The position numbers were made by a program, and so were the translations under genes. Under the pieces are notes generated by a model. It was given only the letters and a program-made list of their open reading frames with translations, made no database searches and was not told where the DNA came from. DNA of 64,000 bases from NCBI RefSeq assembly GCF_003573695.1, contig NC_039358.1:191060418-191124417 (forward strand), in the 5' to 3' direction. Origin of the DNA: Papaver somniferum. Taxonomy: Eukaryota > Streptophyta > Magnoliopsida > Ranunculales > Papaveraceae. This document shows, piece by piece, positions 33,164-45,635 of this stretch (the first letter of the stretch is position 1; every line of letters starts with the position of its first letter).

Positions 33164-33790
33164 TTAATTGCTAATCTTTCCGTTGGGATAAATGACTCTC
33201 CCTTCTACTTCTCGATCGGTCGTGAAGTTTGACCCTGGAGTTGAGACTTGATCATTATGGAGTTTAGTCGGTGTAGTAGGTGACTTGATCATTTTATAAG
33301 CTGAGGATGACAGATCGTTATCAGCCTTCTCGATAGTCTTCCAGCTTGGAAGTGGAGTACTGCGAATCCTGCTTGGAGGTTCCGGGACGCCTTTTTGAGA
33401 TTCAAGGAACTCGGTATCATAGACGGGAGCATAAGGAGATGATGAAGCAGGAATACGAACGATCTTGTTGTTGAGCAGAGCCTTCATGCATTGATGGTAT
33501 GTTGAAGGAACCACCTTGTTATCATGGAGCCATGGGCGTCCCAGTATTATGTGGTAGTCAGGTTTTTGCTCGATCACATGAAACATTGCTTTCGATCGAA
33601 TCGGCCCCACCCTCAAATCTATGTATACATATCCATATGTATGGCTTTGACTTCCTTCAAATCCTGTCATTAGGATGGGATAGCGAACGATTTTACCTTG
33701 TGGGAATCTGGCCATCCTGAGAGTCTTCATAGTGACAATGTTGGTGGAAGCATCAGTGTCGACAAGAGATCATCTAAATTCGGTGCCTTT
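33164..33790 (-). pseudogene. Element F retropepsin region
   Basis: The active-site segment reads VDTDASTNIVTMKTL at about 33735-33775, with aspartate where glycine is normal. The 188-codon frame from 33730 continues with the protease core (YGYVYIDLRVG, FHVIEQKPDYHIILGRPWLH) and a polar linker. A TGA lies just upstream of the active site (about 33768). It is therefore non-functional here. Confidence 0.75.
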
Positions 33791-33847
33791 GATGAAACCA
33801 GTGACATACAATGCTCGGTTGTGTCCTTCATCCGTCATGCGATCTTC

Positions 33848-34342
33848 TTATCCAAAAGAGATGTTGTCGATCGAATTCCCAGGCACTAGGGAGACTTCTT
33901 CAACTGATGGTGTTGGTGGCGTTATTTGCACGCTGGATGATATCTGGTTGAGTGCTGAAAATGTATCTGTGCGCTGATCCCTGGAGAAGTGCAGGAGTTC
34001 ACATAGATTTTCAATCAAATGTGTGACCTCTCGTTCCACCGGCTTCTCGTATGTGGTGAAGCTGTTGATTTGAGGGTCAGATGATGCTTCAATCCCCGGT
34101 GTTGAGGCTTCTGGAGCAGAGATACCGCCTAACTCAGATGTTAATCTGATGAGAAAGTCGAGGATATGGTTTATCGTCTCCTTCATCAGGTCCATGTTCC
34201 TGGTATGGACCTCTAGAATTTGAGCCAACTCTGCCAAAGTCGGGATCCCTCTTCCTTCCATGCCGCCAGGTGTAACATGAGGAATGTTGCCGTTCGAAAT
34301 ACTCTGATCTGAATTAGTTGAATTAGTCCTAAGACCAACCAT
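33848..34342 (-). pseudogene. Element F short gag lacking the capsid domain
   Basis: The 164-codon frame starts MVGLRT about 40 bp from the primer site. It has a Leu-rich helical stretch (TLAELAQILEVHTRNMDLMKE) and ends with the segment that precedes the protease in B (HLIENLCELLHFSRDQR). The capsid domain and zinc knuckle that B, D and H carry between these are absent without a frame break, so about 300-400 residues appear to have been lost in frame. Confidence 0.65.
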
Positions 34343-34379
34343 CTTGTGAGATTGTTAGATTGCAACCGAGAGATTAATC

Positions 34380-34396
34380 TCCCACTGTGGTCGCCA
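34380..34396 (-). other. Primer binding site of element F
   Basis: It is the same 17-mer as in B (TGGCGACCACAGTGGGA on the minus strand), 3 bases from the LTR end. The shared primer supports shared replication signals. Confidence 0.75.
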
Positions 34397-34399
34397 ATC

Positions 34400-37300
34400 T
34401 GTAAATGAGGAAAAATGATTTGCTGGTTTTTAAGGAATTGAGGAGACGACCGTAAGGAGGAGACTCCTCGAACCGAGCGAAATGTTAAACCTCACACAGA
34501 TGCACCGCTGCAAAGGGGGTGCTTTATATTCGAGAGATCGATATGTAATACTCCGGCCTAAATCAGGACAATGATCGTTCCAGAGTAAATTCGGTCACAA
34601 GAGAGGATGGGTTGATCTGTAGAAGGGAAGCTGGGAAATGTGCGGAATCAATGGTAATCAAAGATTGTGGGTGTATGAATTCTGAATATGATAAGCTATG
34701 AATGATTGAAATTGCTCAATTGAGAGTAGTTGCTCAATTGATGAGTTGATGATATCGTGCTGTCGATGAGACGTGAGATTGATGATATTGTTGACGCTGA
34801 TGATTCAATCATGATTCAGAGACTTATTTATATTGCTGGAATTTTAGACACCATGATCCCATGAAATGTGACAGTTGATGAAATCAAGGAGTGGGGAAGT
34901 GGAGATCGTGTTTGAAACCAGTTGCTCAACGTGTGGAGACTTGGTCGATTTTCCACCCACTACCTTGTGAATTCCTTCAACTGATTGCACGACTTGCTCA
35001 CATTCCATCGTGTGTTTGAACACACGTGCCATAGACCGCCAGACCAAAACCCTAAGTGATATCCACCAAAGTGACACGATTGACGTCTCATGGAATGTTA
35101 GTCAATTTATGACTTCGTAAAATTATTAAGGTTGAAATCTGGAATGATGATCCTTGGATTCAGAAACCCTAATTTGATCAATTGATGATCAATTCATGGT
35201 TCGTCAGAATTTTAACCATGGGACGAAGGAGGGAGCGACTACATGGGACCGTAGATCAACCATGTAGTTTCCATATGCTCACATGAGAAAATACAAAGAA
35301 CACCTGAAGAGTTGACGATTTGTTGGTGAAAGAATGATTAAATGCTGGTTTAATCATTTATTCGAAGATGCTCATCTGAGCCTTAGGTGAGAAAACCTAA
35401 TTAATTATGAAGGAGTGAGGGACCGACCATGGGGTCATGAAACCGGCCCTGGGTAGTCACGTGACCGCCTGATGATCACTTCATGAAAATACAAAGTGTT
35501 TGGAAGAGTCTTGGACCTAATACGTGCAATTGTGCAAATTAGGTCAAAATTGTGAAACTTGATGGGACCGGCTTCTGTAAGCCAAAGAGCCAATCTTGGT
35601 CGGTCAAGATAGCGTGCTCGTGTCCCCAAGGCGTCCACGTCTCAGTCCTGAGAATTTTGATATTTTATGGCATGCAATTGAGCATCCATTCGAGAAAATA
35701 TGCCAAAATTAGGGTTTCGACGAAACTGAGGAAAACACTATGAGATGATGGAAAATAATTATAAAATAAGGAATGAGGAGGCGTGGGACCGCTGAGGCCA
35801 AGGCATGGTCGGCCGGTCGTGGCCACGGTCCCGTGGTGCCTTTTCCTTAATTTTATAATATTTTGATGATTTTATGAAAAATATCATGGATTTAAAGAGT
35901 TTTGATGAATTTAGGGAGTTTCCTTGAAGTAAAGGAGTTTCATGAGTTCAAGGAAGCCAAAAATATTAAAATAATAAAAATAAGGGCGTGTGGGGCCGTG
36001 GGAGGCATGGCCGGCCGGCTAGGTCCCGGTCCCACAGGTTTTTCATAATTTTTAATATTTTTTAGGTATTTTTTCATGATTTGAGGGAATTTTTCCAAAT
36101 TTGAGAGAAATACCATGAAATCAAGGAATTTGATAAATTCAAGGAAGATAAAATAATAATAATAAAATAAAGGGGCGTGTGGGACCGGCTAGGGCCCGGT
36201 CCCACAAGTTTTTCATAATTTATATTATTTATTTCCTAATTTTTGCAAAATACCATGAAATCAAGGAGTTTTTTCATGAAATCAGAGAAATAATAATAAT
36301 AATAAAATAATGAGGAACCATAAGGTGTGGGGCATGCTGGGACCAAGGCATGGCCGGTTGGCCAATGGTCACGCCCGACACTATTTTTCCTAATTTTATA
36401 TTATTTTCATGGGTTTATGAAAACACCGTGAAGCCGAGGAGTTTCCTCGAGACGAAGGAGATTTGATAAAACGAGAGAATTTTCATCAAATCATGGAAAA
36501 TAATAAAAAATGCATTAAAAATATAAAAGTGGCGTGGGATTGACCACGACACGATCGATTGGTCGTGTGTCCGTGCTCCCAGCACCCTGGTCAATATTTT
36601 TAATTATTTATTATTTTCTTTCCTATTTTGCATAGGTTCATCGTTTCGTTGTATTTTGAAATACTCGTTCGTGCGGTGACTGTTAGTGCATTGTCGTTGA
36701 ATACACTTTCACCATATAAATCGGGGCTTACTTAGAGGTAGCTCAGACGCCCGGTTGTTGATTATTTATTACTAATTGTGGAATTCAGTGGAGAATAATT
36801 CACAAAACTGAATAATAAGATGTTTATTATTAATTCATAGGATCAGCTGAGGATTTGACTACGAATTCAAAATAATAAAGTGAGCATTACCATTCCATGG
36901 GATCGTAGATTCGACCATATAATCAGAGTAATTAAGATTTATCTATTACCATTTATGAGACCAGTTGTGGATTCGATCATGAAATCGGAGTAATGAGATA
37001 ATATAGTTATTGATATTCTATGAGATCAAGCCGTGGATTCGATCATAGAATCAGAACAATTGTTTATTTCCATTCCATGGGACCAGTCGTGGATTCGACC
37101 ATGGAATATGAGCAATTTTTATTGCCATTCCATGGGACCAGTCGTGGATTCGACCATGGAATAGGAGCAATAATAGATTATTCTGGGAATTCAGTAGTGA
37201 ATGTCACGACATAATTAATCTTAATTAGGAATAATTAACTTTCTGTCTCTATACTAGCAGAGCAAGCTGTCTAGGAGCATTAATTATCCCGATATGAGCT

Positions 37301-37632
37301 TGTCGGTAAGTCATATCCTTTATATAGTCAGGGTAAACTCGTTGTTTGTTCCTGAAGACGTTATCGCTCTATACTAGTAGAGAAAGCTGTCTAGGATCCG
37401 TCCATCTCGTGATACTATATAGAAATAATCACTGAAAGTGTTCAGTGTTCATGAGATATGCCGTTGTCCAGTCGTGAGACTACATATCTACATGTATTCC
37501 GAGTGAAAGTACTCTCCGTTGAGAATTCGATGAGAGACCCGTGTCTCAATACTCACGTCTGATTGCTGGATCAGAGCTTCGTATAATTATGAGTTCACGA
37601 TTTTAGCCCTTGTCGAAAATCCACCATCTACA
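34400..37632 (-). repeat. 5' LTR of element F (3.2 kb)
   Basis: It begins at 37632 (TGTAGATGG on the minus strand) and ends at 34400 (terminal TTTACA). It is closely similar to the LTRs of B and H through most of its length, but lacks the segment with the three GAGCAAGT-type hairpins (missing near 35110). It has six palindromic 60-bp units at about 36830-37180. It flanks the RT gene of G directly. Confidence 0.9.
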
Positions 37633-38761
37633 GACGCATGCCTTTTGGGTTGTGTAATGCACCCGCTACTTTTCAACGTTGAATGATGAGTATCTTTTCT
37701 GACATGGTAGATAAATTACTTGAAATCTTCATGGATGATTTTTCTGTCTTTGGGTCGTCTTTCGATGAATGTTTGTACCATCTTACTCTTGTGTTAATTC
37801 GATGTAAAGAAAAGAATTTGGTTTTGAACTGGGAAAAATGTCATTTCATGGTTAACTCGGGCATCAATCTAGGGCATATCATTTCTGAAAAAGGCATAAA
37901 AGTGGATAAAGCCAAAGTTGATCTCATTCAAAACTTGCCTCAACCTCGCTATTTGAGGGAGATAAGGTCATTCTTGGGACATGCCTGTTTTTATCGGCGA
38001 TTCATCAAATATTTTAGTAAAATTTCAAGACCCCTGTGTAGTCTTCTCGCAAAAGATGTTGCATTTGTCTTTGATGATGCTTGTAAGGAAGCATGGGAGA
38101 AATTGAAAGCTCTTCTCACATCTTCCCCTATAGTCAGACCACCCGATTGGACCTTACCATTTGAAATTATGTGTGATGTGTCTGACTATGCTGTAGGTGT
38201 TGTTTTAGGACAGCGAGTAGACAAACTCCCTTATGTGATATACTATGCTAGTAAAACGCTTAATGATGCTCAACTAAATTATTCAACAACTGAGAAAGAA
38301 TTACTAAATGTTGTGTTGCATTGGATAAGTTTATATCTTATTTGATAGGATCTAAAGTCATCATACATTCTGACCATGTTGCATTGAAATATCTCTTGTC
38401 TAAGGTTCGTCTAATTCGATGGATACTCTTGATACAAGAGTTCAATCTCGAAATTCGAGATAAGAAAGGGTCTGAAAATGTTATTGCTGATCACTTATAT
38501 AGGTTGAATGTTGAGTCTGTTGATGAGTCATTGTATATTAGAGAATCATTCCCTGATGAACAATTGATGCTTGTATATGAAATGCCTTGGTTTGCTGATA
38601 TTGTTAACTACCTTGCTACAGGTAGAATGCCTTTGCATTGGTCTAGACAAGACCGTTCTAAATTATTGGCTGAAGTGAAATATTTCTTTTGGGATGATCC
38701 ATACTTGTTTAAATACTGCCTAAACCAACTCATTAGGAGATGTGTTCCCAATTCAGAGTAA
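37633..38761 (+). pseudogene. Element G reverse transcriptase and RNase H, decayed
   Basis: It starts with PFGLCNAPATFQ and a TGA (37680-37682), then 220 codons with the catalytic FMDDFSVFG, the thumb and the start of RNase H ([26 protein letters not shown]). A frameshift near 38325 moves to a 146-codon frame (38321-38761) with [14 protein letters not shown], the tryptophan-rich [12 protein letters not shown] and [10 protein letters not shown]. Compared with the family, a few residues are missing before RLIRW. Confidence 0.85.
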
Positions 38762-39072
38762 AGAGATGTCATCTGTTTCTGCCATGACCATGCATGTGGA
38801 GGCCATATTTTAGTTCCAAGAAAACTACTGCAAAAATATTGCAGAGTGGTTTCCATTGGACGTCGTTATTCAAAGGTAGTCATGCGTTTTGTGTTGCTTG
38901 TGAACAATGTCAGAAATTAGGGAGTATCTCAAGAAGAAACATGATGCCCTTACAACCTATTTTGATTGTTGAATTGTTTGATGTATGGGGTATTGATTCC
39001 ATGGTTCCCTTTCCTAACTCTGAAGGTAAGTTGTACATTCTTGTTGTTGTTGATTATGTCTCTAAGTGGGTA
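38762..39072 (+). pseudogene. Element G integrase N-terminal half
   Basis: The HHCC zinc finger is split over two frames: CHDHACGGH in one, then CVACEQCQKLGSISRRN in another. The first catalytic aspartate follows in VWGIDSMVPFP, then LVVVDYVSKW, where the LINE interrupts the domain. Bases 39059-39072 are the left copy of the LINE target duplication. Confidence 0.8.
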
Positions 39073-40244
39073 TGTGGAAGCCAGATTACAAGGGATTGTT
39101 TACTGTTCGTTAAACCAAGGATTTGGTCAGGTGTAGATACCCTGCTCTGGAGGGAACTAATCTTTTGTGGAGGCCGTCAGTTCATCCTGCATTAGCAGCC
39201 AGAAACTGGAAACTCTTGAGAGGAGCGTGTGCAACTCTAAATAAGGTAAGAAGTCGTTTTAAGCATCAAGTTGTGAATAAGTGTTGTTTGTGTAACAGTC
39301 AAGAGGAGTCTTTGGAGCACATTTTGTGGAATTGCAGCTTTGAAGCTAGAGCTTGGAGTTGGATGTATGGTTTTTTTGGTCTTCTCCCGCATCAAAATCT
39401 ATTTAATTCTTACAAGTAAGCTAAGAGTATGATCAGGATGGTTAAAGATCTCTAGTTACTGGCTATTTTGGTTTCATCTATGGAAGTCAAAGAGTTTGTT
39501 GGTTGTTTTTTCAAAAGAAAGTTTTCAATCAGATACATGAGTACTCAATCAAGCTTAAGGGTTATATGTTTAATTTTCAAGAGGATTTACGAGTACTATA
39601 TTTCTTAAGAGTTCGACGTAGAAGAGTAAAACATGCAGTTCCAAAGGAATGCATTTGGGATCCTCCGGGAAGTAATGAGTTGATGTTATGTTGTGATAGA
39701 GTGGCGCGTGATAATCCAGGGAGAGCGGGTGCTGGAGTGGTTGTCCGAGATGCCAATGCTAATGTGATAGGATCAATGAGCGTTGGTTTTGGAGTACAAA
39801 CCAACTATTTGGCTGAATTATTTTGTATCATAGTTGGTTTGGAATGGGCCATCAAGTATGAAATTGAAAATATTTGCATTAGAACTGACTCTATGAGTGT
39901 TGTTTTGGTGTTCTCCGGTGACAACAATGAAGTTCCTTGGTTTCTTCGGTCTAGATGGATAGCTGTGAGGGCTAGATATAATACGATTCGTTTTGTTCAC
40001 TCTTATAAGGAAGCAAATTTTGCGGCAGATTGTATGGCCAAAAGGGGTTGTTTATTGGAGGAAGGTGAAGGATTAAGTTATGATAATAGGCCTGATTTCC
40101 TTTTGTCTATTGAATTACCGAATGTATCTTATTTTCGTTTTAGTTATTTTGTAAGTTTTTGGGGTGCTTTGCCTCTTTTCTTACAACTTCTGATGTAATT
40201 TCTGCTATTTATTAATACATTTTGGACTTACCAACAAAAAAATA
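39073..40244 (+). mobile_element. 5'-truncated L1-type LINE inserted in integrase
   Basis: It is flanked by a perfect 14-bp target duplication, TCTCTAAGTGGGTA at 39059-39072 and 40245-40258. The first frame (39123-39419) holds the zinc-binding domain that follows RT in plant LINE ORF2 (CCLCNSQEESLEH...WNC). The second (39503-40198) holds an RNase H: DNPGRAGAGVVVRD, AELFCIIVGLEWA, IRTDSMSVV, FAADCMAKRG. The usual DG of the first RNase H motif is DR. The 3' end has a short A-rich tail (ACAAAAAAATA). Only about the last 1.2 kb of a LINE is present, as expected of incomplete reverse transcription. Confidence 0.9.
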
Positions 40245-40258
40245 TCTCTAAGTGGGTA

Positions 40259-41068
40259 GAAGCCATTGCATCCAAAACCAATGACCATAAAGTATTTTTT
40301 TCTTTTCTGAAAGAAAACATCTTTTCTCGTTTTGGAACACCTAGAGCAATAATCAGTGATGGTGGTACTCATTTTTGCAATAGACCTTTTGAATCACTTA
40401 TGCGCAAGTATGGAATCACTCATAAGGTAGCAACACCTTACCATCCTCAGACCAGTGGCCAAGTGTAAGTTTCTAATAGGGATATTAAGTATATTCTTGA
40501 AAAGACTGTTAATCCAACTAGGAAAGATTGGTCTTTTCGTTTAAATGATGCTTTGTGGGCCTATAGAAATGCATACAAAACTCCTATTGACATGTCCCCT
40601 TACAGACTCGCGTATGGTAAAGCATGTCATCTATCTGTAGAGTTAGAACATCGAGCATACTGGGTTGTTAAGAAGTTGAACTTTGATCTTGATAAGGCTG
40701 GCACCCAAAAAAAACTTCAACTCAATGAGTTAGAAGAACTAAGAAATGATCCATATGATAGTGTCAAAATGTACAAACATAGAATGAAGGTGTTCCATGA
40801 CAAACGCACTTTGTGCAGGACTTTCACACCTGGACAAAAAGTTTTGTTGTACAACTCTCGGATGCATCTTTTTCCAGGTAAATTGCGATCTAGATGGACA
40901 TGCTCGTTCTTGGTACGCGCAGTATCCCCTCATGGAGCAGTGGAACTCGAAGATGTTACTAACAAGAACATTTTCATAGTCAATGGTCAGAGATTAAAGT
41001 CATTTCTGGAACATCTTCCACCAGAAGTTGAGACCACTGACTTGGAAGACCCCGTCTATGTGGATTAA
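40259..41068 (+). pseudogene. Element G integrase C-terminal half
   Basis: It continues the integrase after the [22 protein letters not shown] holds the second catalytic aspartate and [10 protein letters not shown] leads to the third catalytic position, where the expected glutamate codon is TAA (40466-40468). A 171-codon frame at 40553-41068 carries [18 protein letters not shown] and the C-terminal region ([31 protein letters not shown]). Confidence 0.85.
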
Positions 41069-43187
41069 ACTGGTTCACATGTGTACATACATCTGGATTA
41101 AAAATCCATTTTCTTTCCCTTTTCCTTTTCTTTATGTATAGTTTTTATGTGTGCTAACCAAACTTTTTGTCTTATCATCTTGATGTTTGCTTTTCAAAGC
41201 ATTCATTCAGTTCTGGCTAGCATCATCCTTTTTGCATCTGGTAATCTCTTTCCTTTAAATCTACTATGCACTGTTCTCCTGGTATGTTGTTGTAATTTTG
41301 CTCATATATTGAAACATTGAGGACAATGTTAGATTTAGGTTTGAGGGAGTATTTTGCATATAGAGTTTTTAGTCTTTGTACTTTTTAGATAATTTTTTTT
41401 TAAAAATAAAAATAAAAATCTTTGTAAATATTTGCATATAAAAACACCAACTTGTAGAGATTTTAAAGTCACTGGAATGCTTCTAGCTATGTTTACATAG
41501 AGAGTCTGACCGAAATAACTGAACTTGGAAGGATTAGGGAACACAATCGGGTTTCTTACTTGTTAGAGCGTTAAAGTTGGATTTAACCATGCCGGTGGGC
41601 GAATTAGGTGCAACAAAGATATTCGGTATTAGAGTTGTGATCACCTTTAGTGGAGACTACCTATTTTTACATCAATCGAGGCACCGACCTTCATTTTTTG
41701 TGACTATCTAAAAAGTCATTTTAGAGTGTATGTCACCGTACATCAATTCCGGGTAGGAATGGTGAGCTACCCAACTTCGCACCACTTTCAGCACTACCTT
41801 TTATCTCTTGAGTGCTAATTTCATCAATCATGAGGATGTCGTCTAAAAATGAAAACTCCTTCTTGTAGTTTGATTTGCAGTTAGCACCATTCTCTCTCTC
41901 TCTCGACAACGTCAACAGATCAATAGAAACACATTGTCATCAACGAGAAGCGCAACATCAGATTCTAAGAAGAAAGATTGAAATAGTCCGAGGTTTACAT
42001 GCAACAATACAAGGAAGAGTAACAATTCATATCCAAAGTGAAGATACGGTACAAAGAGCAGAATTCGTTATACAAGATTGAAAACTTATCTTACAAGAGC
42101 AAAGAAAATAGAAGAAGATGAGAATTAGTGGAGTTTACGAAATCAAGACAATACAGGTTGTGAAGAATTGAGTGATAAAGTCCTTCATCCATAGCTTTAG
42201 TAGTTTCATTTATTATTTTGTTGTTTTATTTTCAGGTTGTATTTATTGCTTAATAAAAAAAAATCAAAACTAAAGGAAAAAAAATATGATTAAACCAAGG
42301 GAAGAGTCGTCGCTATGCTTGGCCCTTGGTGTTCAAATTTTTTTTTTTTAAAAAAAAAATGTTATTGTAGTTTATTTTTAGTTTTGTTTAATAAACATCA
42401 TGGTAAAAAAGAAAAATTTAAGAGAAAATTCATGCAACAAGGAAATTGAAGAGAAGAGTTACAAATTGTCAAGATTCTACAAAGTTTAGAAGTTCACCAT
42501 CAACAGTTGAAGACCAAAGACTGAAGAAGAAGACGTTTCCATGGATTCTACGAGAGTGGTGTTGATTACCGATCAGATGTGATGGTAAGTGAGTACTCCC
42601 ATCCTTGCTAATGGTTGATTTCCTTTCTTAGGGATCATCAGAAAAACACTCTTATTCCCACAATTTTGTGGAGTCTCCAGAAATCATTTCGGAAGGTTCT
42701 TCTTCCCACCATTCAACGTGTGCGGGATTTCTCTCTTTATTCCTGTCTGCAATCATGAGAGACTAAAAAAACGGTCTTTTTGAGTGCAATTATCATAAAA
42801 CCCTATTGGTGAGGCAGAAGTCGAGGCTTGTGATCACTCTCGAACCCGAATTCTTTCATATGGTGTGGTTATTTCTCGCTCAACTCTTAAGGATGAGAAT
42901 GCGTCTTTGGTATTTCTAACTTCTTATTATTAGCATGCAAAAACTCTATGTCCTCATAGATCCTTGGATGCTTGGGACTCTGATACTTCTGAAGTTGGAT
43001 AAGGTTTTGTGGGTACACCTCTGGTAAACCCTCACGAGACTACAACTCGTCCACTAGGGACACCTAGGGGTTTAAAGGCTTATTGCATTCGCTAAATGCA
43101 GTCAAGAGACCAGCGACAGTGGTATAGTTAGGATTTCTAAATTTCCGTTTCACTTGAGGACAAGTAAAATTCAGGTTTGGGGGTATT
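41069..43187 (+). other. Element G 3' non-coding region with polypurine tract
   Basis: No convincing gene. It holds the conserved CATTGAGGACAATG block with a first polypurine-like motif (about 41313-41350), a CT dinucleotide run (about 41891-41904), A/T homopolymers (42337-42360) and a block near 42800-43130 that matches the reverse complement of 2740-2940. The functional polypurine tract AGGTTTGGGGGT is at 43173-43184. Confidence 0.7.
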
Positions 43188-43340
43188 TGATGAGTGTCAA
43201 ATATTGCATATTTCTACATCTTATTATTGGCATTTATCTCATCTTTTGTGCTCTAACTCTCTATTTTATCCCAAATTATGTGTTTTCATTATTTTCAAGA
43301 ATAAATACTTTTACTAATTAAATTTGTATTTTTAGGTACT
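43188..43340 (+). repeat. Element G 3' LTR, first part
   Basis: It starts TGATGAGTGTC right after the polypurine tract and is interrupted by element D after GTACT (43336-43340). It continues at 52580. Confidence 0.8.
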
Positions 43341-45635
43341 TGTTTATGGTGAAAACTATTTCTGCCGAATTTGGTAATTTGGGGTGTGTGGATGAGGAAT
43401 GAATCTAAACCCTAAACAAATACACTGCACGGGAGTGCTTTGTGATTCGAGAAATCAATCTGTACAATTCTGGCCTAAACCAAGAAATGGCCGTTCCAGA
43501 CTTGCTTCGATCACAAAGTGAAGGAGATGGGGTTAATCTTAGGGAGGGAAGCGAAGAAGGTGTTGAGATTGTGAAGGTGTTGGCTATGTATGACTTGTAT
43601 CAGAAAGCTGAACTGGCTTGCAGAATGTAAGCTATCAGTTCCGGTGTTTGAATACGGTTGTATCAACACTTGCTTATGTTGTCTTGTCTTTTTTGAAAAT
43701 AGGGAGGAGAACCTATTTATACAAGTCATTGAGCCTAACCCACGTCTCTCACGGGAAGTGGAGAAAGTGGAGTGATGGAGTAGTGGAGTTGAGTGTGTTA
43801 GTGTTACACGATCAGTCTTGCCCACTTCTCCCATCATCACTAACCGTCCATGACTTCCTGACACGTTCTTGTGATGGCGCGTTGTGTGTTGCATGTTGTA
43901 AACCGTCAGACAATACAGTATGTATCCTCCAGTTTGTGACATGATTGATGTCTCGAGTATGTGGATCGTGGGACCTACAGAAAGTAGCATGTAATGCTAG
44001 ATTAAATAACTAAGTTATTTAGGAAGTCAATATTTATGAAATATGAGTGAAGCATCACTGTTTTAAGGCTTAATGGAGTAAGTCACGATTAAGCGTCTTA
44101 AAATAGATGCATGTCTAGACATCTTCAAGTGATCGTTCGGGGCTGTACAGGTAAGTCCTGACTTGGCCGATCACTTGGTGTGGTAGAGTGACGGATGGTA
44201 ATCACCACGACACCTCCTTGACCAGTTAACTCCTGACCAGGGTTGTATAACCAAGCAGGTGAAGTTGAACGGACAAGATGATCTTTGAGACACTCATCTG
44301 CGACCGTTAGTGGAATTAGGGTTTATGAAGAGGTGCGCAAGCATCACTCTTCAGCTTGGTCGTGGCAAGGCCGATTGGGCATGCGTGTATACGGCATGCC
44401 GGTGTACATGTCCATACCTCATTGTCTCGTGAAAGTGTAATCTTGATCGCTCAATTTATCCGGCAAAGAGGAGCGGCTAGGATTGATTTGTGACAGAGAT
44501 TTTGTGCCGCAAAGGCCGCACGTCATGCCAACTTTGGGAGCGCATTTCGAGGCAACCAAGCCTGGTCGGTCTTGGCCGACTAATTTGGTGTGCAGACGAC
44601 GAGCTGGTGTACACGCCTGTATTTCATTGTCCCATAGAAACGTGATCTAAGCCACTCAATTTGTCCGGAAAAGTTGAGTGGTCGAGATTAGTTTACAATT
44701 GGGAGGTGTGACCATGCTTAGTTTGGGCGTGCGAATCGAGGCAACCAGTCATGATATGCCTTGGCTGATCGGGTGTGGAGATAGATGGGCCCACGGTGAT
44801 CATGTTGATGCGCACCGGACCTGCCTAGTCTATTTCTAGACCCTTCGTTCGTGCAGGAAAAAATGGACGCTCGTGATGTTCAAACCCTAATTAGGGTTTC
44901 ACCGGTTGTGCGTCATGCCTTTTTTGGGCGCACGAACTGGAACGATCAACTATAGTTGGTCCTGACCGATCGGTCATGTGTGTAGGCGGGCCCATGGTGA
45001 TTGTGTTGACATGCTCTGGGCCCTTTGAATCTACATATAAACCCTCCATCTATGCTTGCGAAGATGGATGGTTGAGACTTCTTTGCGACTCATGTAATGT
45101 GCCACATACCCTAAATTAGGGTTTCACGTCTGCGCTGCTTTGGCTGGACGATTTGGAAAGCCATGTTACCCTTTTGGGGAGGCCGACCACGCGGGGCCCG
45201 CATTGGGTCGGTGGTGAATACTCCAATACCTGCCTGGGGGTTATGGATCCGATCTAAGCCATCCAATCATGCTGGTGAATTTGAATGGTCGTGATCGTTT
45301 CTGAGACTGATACGGACAGTCCAGATGCTCAATCGGGCTAGTATAACACTCCGAGAGTTGTAGCCTGTACGGGTATTTCGTACATGCCTCCTTATTTAAT
45401 GCTTGGAGATTCGTGTTGCTCTGATGAGAGCTATCATTCAGTCTTCATGCCGCACCAATAATGAGAATGGAGTAGTACAGGAAATATAAGGCTGGTCATG
45501 CATTAATTGGTAATGCTATAAGTTTATAGTGAAGAAGTATTCTCCACTTTATCAGTGGCTTTATCCTTTGTAGGATGTTAGCGCATAATTTTGGCTTTTA
45601 CAATTTTATCCTTAAACGAAAATCCACCATCAACA
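43341..45635 (-). repeat. 3' LTR of element D (2.3 kb)
   Basis: It is bounded by TGTTTATGG at 43341 and CCATCAACA at 45635. About 44340-45290 is made of four to five degenerate units of roughly 180-200 bp, each containing a CATGCC...TTTGGGCG block and a later TTGAATGGTCG/GAGTGGTCGAGA-like block. The short ORFs here are not considered genes. Confidence 0.9.

Larger units (their letters stand above)
26155..37632 (-). mobile_element. Element F: 3'-truncated Tat-lineage element with RT, dual RNase H and integrase
   Basis: Minus-strand order: LTR (37632-34400), primer site, short gag, protease, RT-RNase H, second (archaeal-type) RNase H, two zinc-finger modules, integrase; then antisense genes at 27187-29240 and their leader. 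The 3' LTR and polypurine tract are lost: the element stops at 26155 inside the antisense leader. It was inserted into the RT gene of element G. The dual RNase H is diagnostic for the Tat lineage. Several stops and frameshifts make it inactive. Confidence 0.85.

Noticed and set aside
43511..43990. 159-codon plus other frames in the LTRs of element D
   Set aside because: Found in both LTRs on the non-sense strand, with no motif; a by-product of repeat sequence.
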